Shown in pieces: positions 16,202 through 24,135 of a stretch of DNA of 64,000 bases. Made by a program: the position numbers and the translations under genes. The DNA lies in NCBI RefSeq assembly GCF_021172045.1, contig NZ_CP087164.1:2790001-2854000 (forward strand), read 5' to 3'. Under the pieces are notes generated by a model. That model worked only from the letters and a program-made list of their open reading frames with translations. It made no database searches and was not told the DNA's origin. Numbering within the stretch: the first letter of the stretch is position 1; each line of letters starts with the position of its first letter. Source of the DNA: Capillimicrobium parvum. Lineage in GTDB: Bacteria > Actinomycetota > Thermoleophilia > Solirubrobacterales > Solirubrobacteraceae.

Positions 16202-16956
16202 CCGCGGTGGACCAACCCGAGATCGAGCTCCCGGACGCCGCCGCCTCCGCGCCGCCGCGCGAGAAGGCGATGACGATCGGCGCCGTGACGAAGGCGCTGG
16301 AGCAGGAGTTCCCCGACATCTCGATCTCGAAGATCCGCTACCTCGAGGACCAGAAGCTGCTCACGCCGCGCCGCACGCCCGGCGGCTACCGGCTCTACAC
16401 GCCGTCGGACGTCGCGCGGCTGCGTACGATCCTTCGCCTCCAGCGCGACGAGTTCCTGCCGCTGCGGGTCATCCGCCAGGAGCTGGCCGCGGGCCGCGCG
16501 AGCGAGCCGGCCGCGGTGGCCGCCGCGGCGGACGGGCGCCGCGCGGCGCGCCGGCCGTCGGTCAGCGTGAGCGAGCGCGGGCCGCTGTACTCGCTGGAGG
16601 ACGTGCTCGAGGAGACGCGCGCCGACCCGGCCCTCGTGCGCGAGCTCGAGGAGTACGGGGTCATCAAGGGCGAGAACCGGGCGGGCGTGAAGTACTACGA
16701 CGAGACCGAGCGCGAGATCGTGCGGGCCGTCACCGAGCTCGCCCGCTACGGCGTCGGCGGGCGCAACCTGCGCGTGTTCCGCACCTCCGCGGACCGCGAG
16801 GCCGCGCTGCTGCAGCAGATCCTCGCGCCGGCCCTGCGGTCGCGCAATCCTCAGCGCCGCAAGGAGGCGCTCGAGGCGCTGGAGAACCTGGCCGCCGTCA
16901 CGAGCCACCTGAAGCACCTCCTGCTGGTGCGCGACCTGCGGGGGATCGTCGGATGA
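16198..16956 (+). CDS. ftsR: MerR-family regulator, FtsR-like
   Basis: Transcription factor of 252 residues. An N-terminal MerR winged helix (MTIGAVTKALEQEF, SKIRYLEDQKLL, GGYRLYTPSDVARL) is followed by an Ala/Arg-rich linker and a second helical region that repeats a MerR-like reading (LYSLEDVLEETRAD, YDETEREIVRAV). The same two-part layout and the position directly after a GarA-like FHA gene are found in mycobacterial Rv1828 and corynebacterial FtsR, which activates ftsZ. The GTG start overlaps the FHA gene (GTGA) and the stop overlaps apt (ATGA), so three genes are coupled. The symbol rests on synteny and architecture. Confidence 0.75.
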   Translation: MTAVDQPEIELPDAAASAPPREKAMTIGAVTKALEQEFPDISISKIRYLEDQKLLTPRRTPGGYRLYTPSDVARLRTILRLQRDEFLPLRVIRQELAAGRASEPAAVAAAADGRRAARRPSVSVSERGPLYSLEDVLEETRADPALVRELEEYGVIKGENRAGVKYYDETEREIVRAVTELARYGVGGRNLRVFRTSADREAALLQQILAPALRSRNPQRRKEALEALENLAAVTSHLKHLLLVRDLRGIVG

Positions 16957-17492
16957 CCACCATGAGCACCACCGACCTGCGCGCCCTGATCCGCGACGTG
17001 CCGGACTTCCCCAAGCCCGGCGTCGGCTTCCGCGACATCACGCCGGTGCTCGCGTCGCCGGAGGGCTTCCACGCCGCCGTGTCCGGGCTGACGGAGCTGT
17101 CGCGCGAGTACCGGCCCGACCACGTCATCGCCGCGGAGGCGCGCGGGTTCCTGTTCGGCCCGGCGGTCGCGGCGGAGCTCGGCGCCGGGTTCGTCCTGGC
17201 GCGCAAGCCGGGCAAGCTCCCGCGCGAGACGGTGAGCGTCGAGTACTCGCTCGAGTACGGCGTCGACCGCCTCGAGGTGCACACGGAGGCGATCGGCCCG
17301 GGCGCGCGCGTGCTCGTCCACGACGACCTCCTGGCGACCGGCGGCACGGCGCGCGCGCTGTGCGAGCTGGTCGAGGCCGCCGGCGGCGAGGTCGTCGCCT
17401 GCGCCTTCCTGCTCGAGCTGGCGTTCCTCGACGGGCGCGAGCGGCTGGCCGGCCGTCCGGTACACGCGCTGCTGCGCGACGACGCCGAGTAG
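16953..17492 (+). CDS. apt: Adenine phosphoribosyltransferase
   Basis: Purine salvage enzyme forming AMP from adenine and PRPP. The type I phosphoribosyltransferase PRPP loop is VLVHDDLLATGGTARAL, and the N-terminal FPKPGVGFRDITPVLASPEGF and EARGFLFGPAVA are APT-specific. SLEYG is present in the flexible loop. The length is 179 residues. The ATG at 16953 overlaps the FtsR-like gene; an alternative ATG is at 16962. In many actinobacteria apt lies near relA and secD/secF instead, so the present context is unusual. Confidence 0.95.
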   Translation: MTTMSTTDLRALIRDVPDFPKPGVGFRDITPVLASPEGFHAAVSGLTELSREYRPDHVIAAEARGFLFGPAVAAELGAGFVLARKPGKLPRETVSVEYSLEYGVDRLEVHTEAIGPGARVLVHDDLLATGGTARALCELVEAAGGEVVACAFLLELAFLDGRERLAGRPVHALLRDDAE

Positions 17493-17495
17493 GCC

Positions 17496-17939
17496 GTGCC
17501 GAAGGTCCGCGTCCGGCGGACGCTGGCGGCGCCTCCGGCCGCGGTCTGGGCGATGGTCGGCGATCCGCACCGGCTCGCGCGCTGGTGGCCGCGCGCGGCC
17601 CGGGTCGAGGACGTCAGCGGCCGCGGGTTCACGCTCGTCCTGACGAGCTCGCGGGGACGCGAGGTGCGCGCCGACCAGCGGATGCTCGCGGTCGAGCGGG
17701 GCCGCCGGTGCGCCTGGGCGCTGCAGACCGAGGGAACCCCGTTCGCCAACGTGTTCGCGTCGAGCGAGACCGAGGTGCGGCTCGGGCCGGCGGCCGACGG
17801 CGCGACGGACGTCGAGCTCGAGCTGCGCCAGAAGATGCGCGGCGGCGCCCGGCTGGGCGGGCCGCTCGTGCGCCGGGCCGGACGGCGCGAGCTGCGCAGC
17901 GCGCTCGACGCGCTCGAAGAGGCGCTCGCAGGCGCCTAG
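17496..17939 (+). CDS. SRPBCC (START-like) family protein
   Basis: A 147-residue protein with the helix-grip fold of polyketide cyclases and lipid carriers. It starts with the typical VRVRRTLAAPPAAVWAMVGDPHRLARWWPRA and ends with a long C-terminal helix (RRELRSALDALEEAL). The beta-strand segment between has alternating hydrophobic residues. No catalytic residue can be assigned, and a small hydrophobic ligand is the only reasonable guess. It starts with GTG 3 bases after the apt stop, so it belongs to the same transcription unit. A palindromic repeat follows the stop. Confidence 0.75.
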   Translation: MPKVRVRRTLAAPPAAVWAMVGDPHRLARWWPRAARVEDVSGRGFTLVLTSSRGREVRADQRMLAVERGRRCAWALQTEGTPFANVFASSETEVRLGPAADGATDVELELRQKMRGGARLGGPLVRRAGRRELRSALDALEEALAGA

Positions 17940-18006
17940 CGGGCCCCGCAGACGTCGCACTCGAAATGCGGGGCGCATTTCGAGCACAACGTTCCCGGGA
18001 GGCCCA
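17940..18006. repeat. Palindromic repeat, family B copy 1; probable bidirectional terminator
   Basis: Fills the gap between two convergent stop codons. The core is a perfect 11-bp inverted repeat, CTCGAAATGCG (17960-17970) and CGCATTTCGAG (17974-17984), with a 3-base loop. The flanks CCCCGCAG, GCAC and TTCCCG are shared with a second copy at 36145-36201 in the opposite orientation. Confidence 0.75.
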
Positions 18007-18960
18007 CTAGAGGCGGCCGCGCAGGACCACGTCGGTCGGCTTGGCCGGGTCGTTGCTCGTCTCGAGCGAGAGCTCGAGGGCGCGGTAGTCCTTCGCGTCC
18101 TCGGGCAGCAGCGCCGTGACGTTCTCGAGCCGGCCGTTCTTCCCGACCACCGGTGTAGCTCCGAGGCGCTTGACCCCGTCGCTCGGTCCGCCGGTGAGCC
18201 AGGCGACGTAGGCGTTGCGCTTCGAGTTGGGCTGAAGATCCTGGGCATTGACGACGATTCCACGCTGGCCGCCCTGGGCGATGACGGTCGCGACGCCGAG
18301 CGCCTTGCCGGCGCCGGGCGCGCGGAGGTTGATCTGGCCCTCGATCGTCGGCTGGGCCTGTGTGGTGCTCGTCGTCGACGTCGACTGCGTGCCGGTCGAC
18401 GCGCTGGTGCTCGACCCGTTGTCGCTGCTGCCGCTGCCCAGCACGAGGATCAGCACGATCGCGACGACGGCGGCGAGCCCGAGGATGAGGAGCGCGCCGC
18501 CGAGCCGCGACGCCCGCGGGCCGCCGCCGGGCGGGGGCGGGCGGAACCCGGGGACCGGGGCGTCATCGGACGGCTCCGCGCGGAAACCGGGGATCGGGGC
18601 ATCATCGGACGGCTCTGGGACCTCGGGAACGCGGTCGCCGCCGATCGGCCGCAGTTCGTCGGCGATCGCCGCGGCCCAGGTGCGCGCCGGCTCGCCCGCC
18701 GCCAACGTTGCGGTGGCCTGCGCCGTTTCCGCGTCCTGCTGGCCCAGCAGCCAGTCGGCGAGGACCGCGCGCTGCGCCTCGGGCGGCTCGGTGGCGCCCG
18801 CCGCGCGCCCGAGGGCGACGAGCGCGCCCTCCGCGCGCTGCCGGACGGCCGCGGCGTCGGTCCGCAGCAGCGTCGCGAGCTCGTCATAGCCCTTGCCGCG
18901 TTGCAGCAGTAGCTGGACGACCGCGCGCTGCTCGGGGCTGAGGTCGTCGAGGCGGCCCAT
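18007..18960 (-). CDS. Single-pass membrane protein with HTH-like N-terminus and anti-sigma-like ectodomain
   Basis: Unrecognised protein of 317 residues with a clear layout. Residues 1-55 (LSPEQRAVVQLLLQRGKGYD, TDAAAVRQRAEGAL) resemble the helix-turn-helix of sigma region 4. A linker contains two tandem PSDDAP(I/V)PGFR units and a Pro/Gly stretch. One hydrophobic helix (GALLILGLAAVVAIVLILVL) follows, then a Ser/Thr-rich spacer (SSTSASTGTQSTSTTSTTQ) and a C-terminal domain of about 110 residues with the look of RskA-type anti-sigma ectodomains (LGVATVIAQGGQRGIVV, AYVAWLTGGPSDGVKRLG). The orientation should be N-in, C-out. The 3' end meets the convergent SRPBCC gene at a palindromic repeat. 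Confidence 0.6.
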   Translation of the reverse strand: MGRLDDLSPEQRAVVQLLLQRGKGYDELATLLRTDAAAVRQRAEGALVALGRAAGATEPPEAQRAVLADWLLGQQDAETAQATATLAAGEPARTWAAAIADELRPIGGDRVPEVPEPSDDAPIPGFRAEPSDDAPVPGFRPPPPGGGPRASRLGGALLILGLAAVVAIVLILVLGSGSSDNGSSTSASTGTQSTSTTSTTQAQPTIEGQINLRAPGAGKALGVATVIAQGGQRGIVVNAQDLQPNSKRNAYVAWLTGGPSDGVKRLGATPVVGKNGRLENVTALLPEDAKDYRALELSLETSNDPAKPTDVVLRGRL

Positions 18961-18980
18961 GCGCGGGCGAAGGCTATACG

Positions 18981-19430
18981 GTGCCTGCCGTGGATCACGC
19001 CGCCATGCCGCTGGACCTGCCCGTCCCCTTCGACGAGTCGTTCGATGCCCTCTACGGCCTGCAGATCGTCGAGCTCGGCGAGGAGCGCGCGATCGCCCGC
19101 GTGCCGGTGAGCAACGCGATCAAGCAGCCCCTGGGCCTGGTCCACGGCGGGGTCTTCTGCGCGATGGCGGAGTCGCTGGCCTCGCACGCCACCGCGGCGG
19201 TCGAGTTCCCGCGCGGCAACTCGGTGCGGGGGCTGTCGAACCAGACGAGCTTCATACGCCCGATCACCGAGGGCACGGTCCACGCGACCGCCCTGCGCCG
19301 GCACCGCGGTCGCACGACCTGGATCTGGGACGTCGAGATCACCGACGACCGCGAGCGGCTGTGCGCGGTCTCGCGGATGACCATCGCGGTGCGGCCGGCG
19401 CCTGGCCCTAGCCGCGATAGCCGTTCGTGA
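18981..19430 (+). CDS. PaaI-family hotdog-fold thioesterase
   Basis: A 149-residue acyl-CoA thioesterase candidate of the PaaI/YbgC hotdog superfamily. The family core QPLGLVHGGVFCAMAESLAS contains the HGG motif with its catalytic-pocket residues, and FIRPITEGTVHATA and WIWDVEITDD follow as the later strands. GTG at 18981, GTG at 18990 and ATG at 19005 are all possible starts; the first is chosen because the reading frame opens close to the divergent gene. The 3' end overlaps the convergent nadE gene by 23 bases. A role in removing acyl-CoA dead ends is known for the family; the substrate is unknown. Confidence 0.85.
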   Translation: MPAVDHAAMPLDLPVPFDESFDALYGLQIVELGEERAIARVPVSNAIKQPLGLVHGGVFCAMAESLASHATAAVEFPRGNSVRGLSNQTSFIRPITEGTVHATALRRHRGRTTWIWDVEITDDRERLCAVSRMTIAVRPAPGPSRDSRS

Positions 19431-21120
19431 TCGGCATCCGCCGGTCGCGCCCGAACGCCCGCGTGGTGATCTTGATGCCCGGCGGCGCCTGACGGCGCTT
19501 GTACTCGGCGAGGTCGACGAGCCGGATGACCCGCTCGACGTCCGCCTCCGGCAGACCCTGGCCGACGAGGTCCTCGGTGCCGAGGTCCTGCTCGACGTAG
19601 CCCTCAAGGATGCGGTCGAGCAGCTCGTAGGGCGGCAGCGAGTCCTCGTCGCGCTGGTCGGGCCGCAGCTCGGCCGACGGGGGGCGGTCGATGATGGAGC
19701 GCGGTAGCCCGCGGTGCTCGGAGAGCCGGTAGACGAGCGTCTTCGGGCAGTCCTTGATCACCGCGAAGCCGCCCGCCAGGTCGCCGTAGAGCGTCGAGTA
19801 GCCGACCGACATCTCCGACTTGTTGCCGGTCGTCAGCACGAGCCAGCCGAACTTGTTCGACAGCGCCATCAGGAGGTTGCCGCGGATACGGGCCTGGAGG
19901 TTCTCCTCGGTGATGTCCGGCTCGCGGCCCTGGAACGTGGCGGCGAGCATCTCCGTGTAGGACTCCATCGCCGGCGCGATCGAGAACTCGTGGCACTCGA
20001 TTCCAAGCTCCCGCGCGAGATCGCGCGCGTCGTCCTGGGTGCCCGATGACGAGTACGGCGACGGCATCACCACGGCGGTGACGCGGCCCGCGCCCAGCGC
20101 GTCCACGGCGATCGCGGCGACGAGCGCCGAGTCGATCCCGCCCGAGAGGCCGAGCACGACGTGGCGGAAGCCGTTCTTCTCGACGTAGTCGCGCAGGCCG
20201 AGCACCAGCGCCGCGTAGACCTCGGCCTCGATCGGCTGCAGCAGCGGCGCGACCCGCCGCTCGGGCGCGGCCCCCGTGGCGGGCGGGGCCGGCTCCAGGC
20301 GCGCCAGGGTGACGACCTGCGGGGCGGTGCGGCGGACGGTCGGCCGGTGCGACGTGTCGCGCAGGCGGGCCTTCGCGCCGGCGCCGAGGTCGACGTCGAC
20401 GACCAGCATCTCCTCGGCGAACTGCGCGGCGCGCGCGACGATCTCGCCCGTGTGGTCGCAGACGAACGAGTGGCCGTCGAAGACCAGCTCGTCCTGGCCG
20501 CCGACCTGGGCGCAGAACGCGTACGCGGCGAGCGAGTCGCGGGCGCGCTGGGCAATCATGCGCTCGCGCTCGACGCCCTTGCCGGCGTGGTAGGGCGAGG
20601 CCGACAGGTTGAGGATGAGGCTCGCGCCCGCCACCGCCTCGTCGGTCGCCGGCGGCCCCGGCTCCCAGATGTCCTCGCAGATGGTGATGCCCACGCGCAG
20701 GTCGCCCACGTCGACGACGCCGCCGCCCGGACCGATCTGGAAGTAGCGCTGCTCGTCGAAGACCCCGTAGTTCGGCAGCAGCACCTTGCGGTAGATCGCC
20801 TGGAGGCGGCCGCGCGACAGGACCGCCGCGGCGTTGAAGACGTCCTCGGCGCGCTCCGGGAAGCCCACGACCGCGACATGCTCGCCGGACTCCGCGGCGA
20901 GGCGGTCGATCGCGGCCCGCGCGTCGCGCAGGAAGTGCTCCTTGAGCAGGAGGTCCTCGGGCGGGTAGCCAGTGATGACCAGCTCGGCGAACAGCGAGAG
21001 CTGGGCCCCGGCGGCGCACGCGGCGGCGATCCCGTCGCGGACCTTGCGCTCGTTGCCCTCGAGGTCGCCCACGGTGGGGTTCAGCTGGTGTAGCGCCAGG
21101 CGCAGCGTGCGATCGCTCAT
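19408..21120 (-). CDS. nadE: Glutamine-dependent NAD+ synthetase
   Basis: Two-domain enzyme making NAD from deamido-NAD with glutamine as nitrogen donor. The N-terminal nitrilase domain (about residues 1-270) contains the catalytic Glu (FAELVITGYPPEDL), Lys (YRKVLLPNYGVFDEQRYF) and Cys (GITICEDIWEP). The C-terminal synthetase has the ATP-binding loop LGLSGGIDSAL at about residue 324, then TTGNKSEMSVGYSTLYGDLAGGFAVIKDCPKT and KRRQAPPGIKITTRAFGRDRRMPITN. The length of 570 residues is typical of the bacterial two-domain form. The start ATG is clear, with no good ribosome binding site. It convergently overlaps the thioesterase gene. Confidence 0.97.
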   Translation of the reverse strand: MSDRTLRLALHQLNPTVGDLEGNERKVRDGIAAACAAGAQLSLFAELVITGYPPEDLLLKEHFLRDARAAIDRLAAESGEHVAVVGFPERAEDVFNAAAVLSRGRLQAIYRKVLLPNYGVFDEQRYFQIGPGGGVVDVGDLRVGITICEDIWEPGPPATDEAVAGASLILNLSASPYHAGKGVERERMIAQRARDSLAAYAFCAQVGGQDELVFDGHSFVCDHTGEIVARAAQFAEEMLVVDVDLGAGAKARLRDTSHRPTVRRTAPQVVTLARLEPAPPATGAAPERRVAPLLQPIEAEVYAALVLGLRDYVEKNGFRHVVLGLSGGIDSALVAAIAVDALGAGRVTAVVMPSPYSSSGTQDDARDLARELGIECHEFSIAPAMESYTEMLAATFQGREPDITEENLQARIRGNLLMALSNKFGWLVLTTGNKSEMSVGYSTLYGDLAGGFAVIKDCPKTLVYRLSEHRGLPRSIIDRPPSAELRPDQRDEDSLPPYELLDRILEGYVEQDLGTEDLVGQGLPEADVERVIRLVDLAEYKRRQAPPGIKITTRAFGRDRRMPITNGYRG

Positions 21121-21129
21121 CGCCCCACA

Positions 21130-21267
21130 TCATGGCGTGCGCTGCGTCGAGGCCGTCCCCGGGCGATCGAGCGACGCGTCGTCGCGCGACTGCAGGATCA
21201 GCATCAGGGCGACGACCCCGGCGGCCGCGACGACGACGGCCAGCACCACGGCGAGCAGGCGGCTCAC
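21130..21267 (-). CDS. 45-residue single-pass membrane peptide coupled to the wax ester synthase gene
   Basis: Tiny protein beginning VSRLLAVVLAVVVAAAGVV, a single hydrophobic helix of about 22 residues, followed by a polar tail (LQSRDDASLDRPGTAS). Its GTG start overlaps the stop of the acyltransferase gene by 4 bases (GTGA), which argues that it is translated and cotranscribed. It ends 9 bases before the nadE start on the same strand. Function unknown; the position suggests a membrane anchor or partner of the acyltransferase, or a leader between the two large genes. Confidence 0.55.
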   Translation of the reverse strand: MSRLLAVVLAVVVAAAGVVALMLILQSRDDASLDRPGTASTQRTP

Positions 21268-22742
21268 GGGCGCCGGAGCTCTTCGGCGCGCGGCATCCGG
21301 CCGTTGCGCGAGCGGCCGCGGGGTCCGCGGGGGCCCGGGCCCAGCGCGCCGGCCGCCGCCGCCGCGAGGTCGGCGATCGCGCCGCGCAGGCCCTCGGCGA
21401 CGACGTCGAGGTCCGGCAGGGCGTCCTGGTCGCTGAGCAGACCGAACCCGAGGCGGCCGGCGTAGCTCATGACCGACACGCCGACGGCGTGGTGGGGCGC
21501 CAGCGGCACCACGGAATGGACGCGGCGCATCTCGCGGCCGAGCAGGAAGAGCGGATGCTGCGGGCCCGGGACGTTCGTCACCGCGACGTCGAAGCGGTCC
21601 TCGTGGGCCTGCAGGCGGGCGGCCTGGCTCATGATGGTGGTGGCGGCGAACCCGGGGAGGTGGGTGAGCGCCTCGGCGCTCATCGCCTCGGCGGCGCCGG
21701 GCGCGGCGGCCAGCGACGCGCGTACGGCGGCGAAGGCGGCGAGCGGATCGGTCTCGCCCACCGGGAGATCGGCGGGCATCGCTTCGATGCGCCCGATGAC
21801 GGTCGCGTCCGTCCCGGGGCCCGGTCCGCGCAGCGCGAGCGGGACGAGCGCCCGCAGCGTCAGCCCGAGGGTACGGTGCCCGTGCAGGCGCAGGTGGCGT
21901 CCCAGCGCGCCCGCGACGACGGTGAGCACCGCGTCGTTGACGGTGCCGCCCAGGGCGTCCTTGATCGCCCGGAACGTCTCGAGATCCGCGTCGACCCACT
22001 CGTAGCGCCGGTGCGGGCCGATCGGCACCCGGTACGGGCTCGTGTCCGGTGGGACGAATCCGGCCCAGCCCAGCGGCGCCGCCTTCGCGATCGTGCCCGC
22101 CGCCCGGCGCGGGGCCCGCAGCAGCACCCGCGCGCCGCGGCCGATCTCCTCGGGCATCGTCGCGCGCTCGAGCAGGGATCCGGCGAGCAGCTGGGCCGGC
22201 GTGGGAACGGGCCGCGGAACCCATCCGGGCGCGTCCCGGGGCGCGTGCTGCGCGCTGGTGTCGGCGGCGTCGTCCTCGAGCAGGACGCTGGCGATCTCGC
22301 GCCCGCGGAGGCCGTCGACGAGCACGTGATGGGTCTTGCCGATGAGCGCGAAGCGGTCGCCCTCGAGCCCCTCGACGAGCCAGATCTCCCACAGCGGCTT
22401 CGCGCGGTCCAGCGGCTGCGAGAAGATCCGGCCGGCCTCGCGCTTGAGCGACGCCTCGTCGCCCGGCACGGGCAGCCCGCTGTGGCGGACGTGGTAGCGC
22501 AGGTTGAAGTACGGGTCGTCCACCCAGACCGGCCGGCCCTGGCGCAGCGGCACCCCGGCCGGCACCTGCCGGTAGCGCGGCACGAGGTCCAGGCGGGCGC
22601 GGATGTGGTCGAGCAGCTCGACGTAGCCGGGGGGCCGGCCGTCGAAGACGAGGACCTCGGCGACGTGCAGGTTGGCCGCGCCGTCGCGCTCGCGGTGCAG
22701 GAAGGATGCGTCGAGGCCGCTCAGGCGATCGGGGTTGGCCAC
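21264..22742 (-). CDS. Wax ester synthase/diacylglycerol acyltransferase (WS/DGAT)
   Basis: Acyltransferase that esterifies fatty alcohols or diacylglycerol with acyl-CoA to make storage lipid. The N-terminus is typical (DRLSGLDASFLH), the catalytic HHxxxDG motif is present as KTHHVLVDGLRG at about residue 135, and the second conserved block is NDAVLTVVAGALG. VTNVPGPQHPLFLLG and PLAPHHAVGVSVMSYAGRLGFGLLSD close the condensation-type fold. The length is 492 residues. The start is GTG at 22742, the only one giving the family N-terminus. The Arg/Pro-rich tail ends in the GTG of the small membrane peptide. Confidence 0.92.
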   Translation of the reverse strand: MANPDRLSGLDASFLHRERDGAANLHVAEVLVFDGRPPGYVELLDHIRARLDLVPRYRQVPAGVPLRQGRPVWVDDPYFNLRYHVRHSGLPVPGDEASLKREAGRIFSQPLDRAKPLWEIWLVEGLEGDRFALIGKTHHVLVDGLRGREIASVLLEDDAADTSAQHAPRDAPGWVPRPVPTPAQLLAGSLLERATMPEEIGRGARVLLRAPRRAAGTIAKAAPLGWAGFVPPDTSPYRVPIGPHRRYEWVDADLETFRAIKDALGGTVNDAVLTVVAGALGRHLRLHGHRTLGLTLRALVPLALRGPGPGTDATVIGRIEAMPADLPVGETDPLAAFAAVRASLAAAPGAAEAMSAEALTHLPGFAATTIMSQAARLQAHEDRFDVAVTNVPGPQHPLFLLGREMRRVHSVVPLAPHHAVGVSVMSYAGRLGFGLLSDQDALPDLDVVAEGLRGAIADLAAAAAGALGPGPRGPRGRSRNGRMPRAEELRRP

Positions 22743-22810
22743 GACCCCGATTGTGGTTGCGGCCGGGGGGATGCGCAAGCCGCGGCACACGATGTTCTCC
22801 ACCGGCGCCC

Positions 22811-22816
22811 TAACCT
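22811..22816 (+). promoter_or_regulatory. Probable -10 element of the amidohydrolase gene
   Basis: TAACCT lies 8 bases before the GTG at 22825, with no ribosome binding site between. It supports the GTG over the upstream in-frame ATG at 22792. Confidence 0.45.
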
Positions 22817-22824
22817 CTGCCGTC

Positions 22825-23967
22825 GTGCCCGTGCCCGGATACCCGTGGGACGACATCCTGGAGCCGTACCTGGGAACGGTCCGGTCGCTGCTCGGACCGG
22901 GGACGTCGCTGCTCGACGTCCACACGCACACGGGCTTCAACGACCCCGACGGGGTGAAGGGGTCCGTCGAGGACCTGCTGGGCGGCCTGGACCGCGCAGG
23001 GATCGACGAGGCCGTCGTCTTCACGACCGCCGAGCCTGAGGGGTACCCGCCGGCCAACGACCGGGTGCTCGCCGAGATCGCGACGGCCGGCGGTCGGCTG
23101 CGCGCGTTCGCCCGCATCGACCCTAACGCCGGCGATCCGCTGCCGGAGGCCCGCCGCTGCCTGGAGGCGGGCGCGGTCGGCTTCAAGCTGCATCCACGCT
23201 CCGACGCGTTCGTCATGTCGCACCCGTCGGTGCAGGCGCTCGTCGAGCTGGCCGCCGCCGAGCGGCTGCCCGTGCTCGTCCACGCGGGGCGCGGCATCCC
23301 GGCGCTCGGCGAGGACCTCGTCACGCTCGCCCGGCGCCATCCCAGCGCCGCGCTGATCCTCGCCCACGCCGGCATCAGCGACCTCGGCCTGGTCGGCCCG
23401 GTGGCCAACGAGCTGCAGAACCTCTACTTCGACACGTCCTGGTGGCTGTCGTCCGACATGCTCGCGCTGTTCGAGACGGTCGACCCGTCGCGGATCCTGT
23501 TCGCCTCCGACATGCCGTACGGGTCGGGCCGCTATGCCCTGATGGCGTTCGTGCGCTGCGCGAGGGAGGTCGGGCTGGGCCCGGACGCGCTCGAGGCGAT
23601 CGCGGGCGGCAACGCGCGGCGGGTGCTGGCCGGCGAGCCCCCGATCGACCTCGGCGGGCCGCCCGGGCGCGGCGTGCTCGGCCACCGGTGGCTCGCGGGG
23701 GAGCGCGTCATCGCCTACACCGCCGCGGCGTGCCAGATGATCTTTCGCTTCGTCGACGCGACGGAGCCGCTCGCGCTGGCACGGCTCGCCTGCCAGATCC
23801 CCACGGGCGGCGCGGACGGCGACGAGGCTCGCCTGCTGACGGAGATCGACGGGCTGCTCGAGACCGCCCAGGCGGTGCAGGCGCAGGAGCCGCTCGAGAC
23901 GCGCGCCGCGCGGTTCGCGGCGATCGCCGCGCAGCTGCTCGCCGGCACGCCGCGCGTGCCGATCTGA
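22825..23967 (+). CDS. Amidohydrolase-2 family metal-dependent hydrolase
   Basis: TIM-barrel hydrolase of the amidohydrolase_2 (ACMSD/decarboxylase-like) family, 380 residues from the GTG. The N-terminal metal motif HTH is in LLDVHTHTGFND, the barrel Lys/His block is VGFKLHPRSDAFVMSHP, and later HAG (LILAHAGISDLG) and ASDMPYG carry the remaining ligands. About 110 C-terminal residues after the barrel are unusual for the family and rich in Ala. The substrate cannot be inferred. A clean hairpin follows the stop. Confidence 0.8.
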   Translation: MPVPGYPWDDILEPYLGTVRSLLGPGTSLLDVHTHTGFNDPDGVKGSVEDLLGGLDRAGIDEAVVFTTAEPEGYPPANDRVLAEIATAGGRLRAFARIDPNAGDPLPEARRCLEAGAVGFKLHPRSDAFVMSHPSVQALVELAAAERLPVLVHAGRGIPALGEDLVTLARRHPSAALILAHAGISDLGLVGPVANELQNLYFDTSWWLSSDMLALFETVDPSRILFASDMPYGSGRYALMAFVRCAREVGLGPDALEAIAGGNARRVLAGEPPIDLGGPPGRGVLGHRWLAGERVIAYTAAACQMIFRFVDATEPLALARLACQIPTGGADGDEARLLTEIDGLLETAQAVQAQEPLETRAARFAAIAAQLLAGTPRVPI

Positions 23968-23976
23968 GGACCGCCG

Positions 23977-24004
23977 CCCAAGTGTGAGGTGTCGCACACT
24001 TGGG
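23977..24004 (+). terminator. Hairpin after the amidohydrolase gene
   Basis: Perfect 10-bp inverted repeat CCCAAGTGTG (23977-23986) and CACACTTGGG (23995-24004) with an 8-base loop, starting 10 bases after the stop. A rho-independent-type hairpin without a U-tract is likely. Confidence 0.7.
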
Positions 24005-24135
24005 TGTCGGGGCCGTGAGGCGGGGTACTCTCGAACGGCTGTTCGTATTCGGCCCGGGTGACTTCGCGGCGTCTTTCGCTGCTCCGCGCGTCTCGAGATC
24101 CCGCCGGCCGCCGCACAGACAAAGGAGGACCTCTG

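Noticed and set aside
24005-24135. Leader of the RlpA-like gene considered as a c-di-AMP (ydaO-type) riboswitch
   Set aside because: RlpA-like genes are sometimes under this riboswitch in actinobacteria, but I could not find the conserved purine-rich core or pseudoknot segments here.
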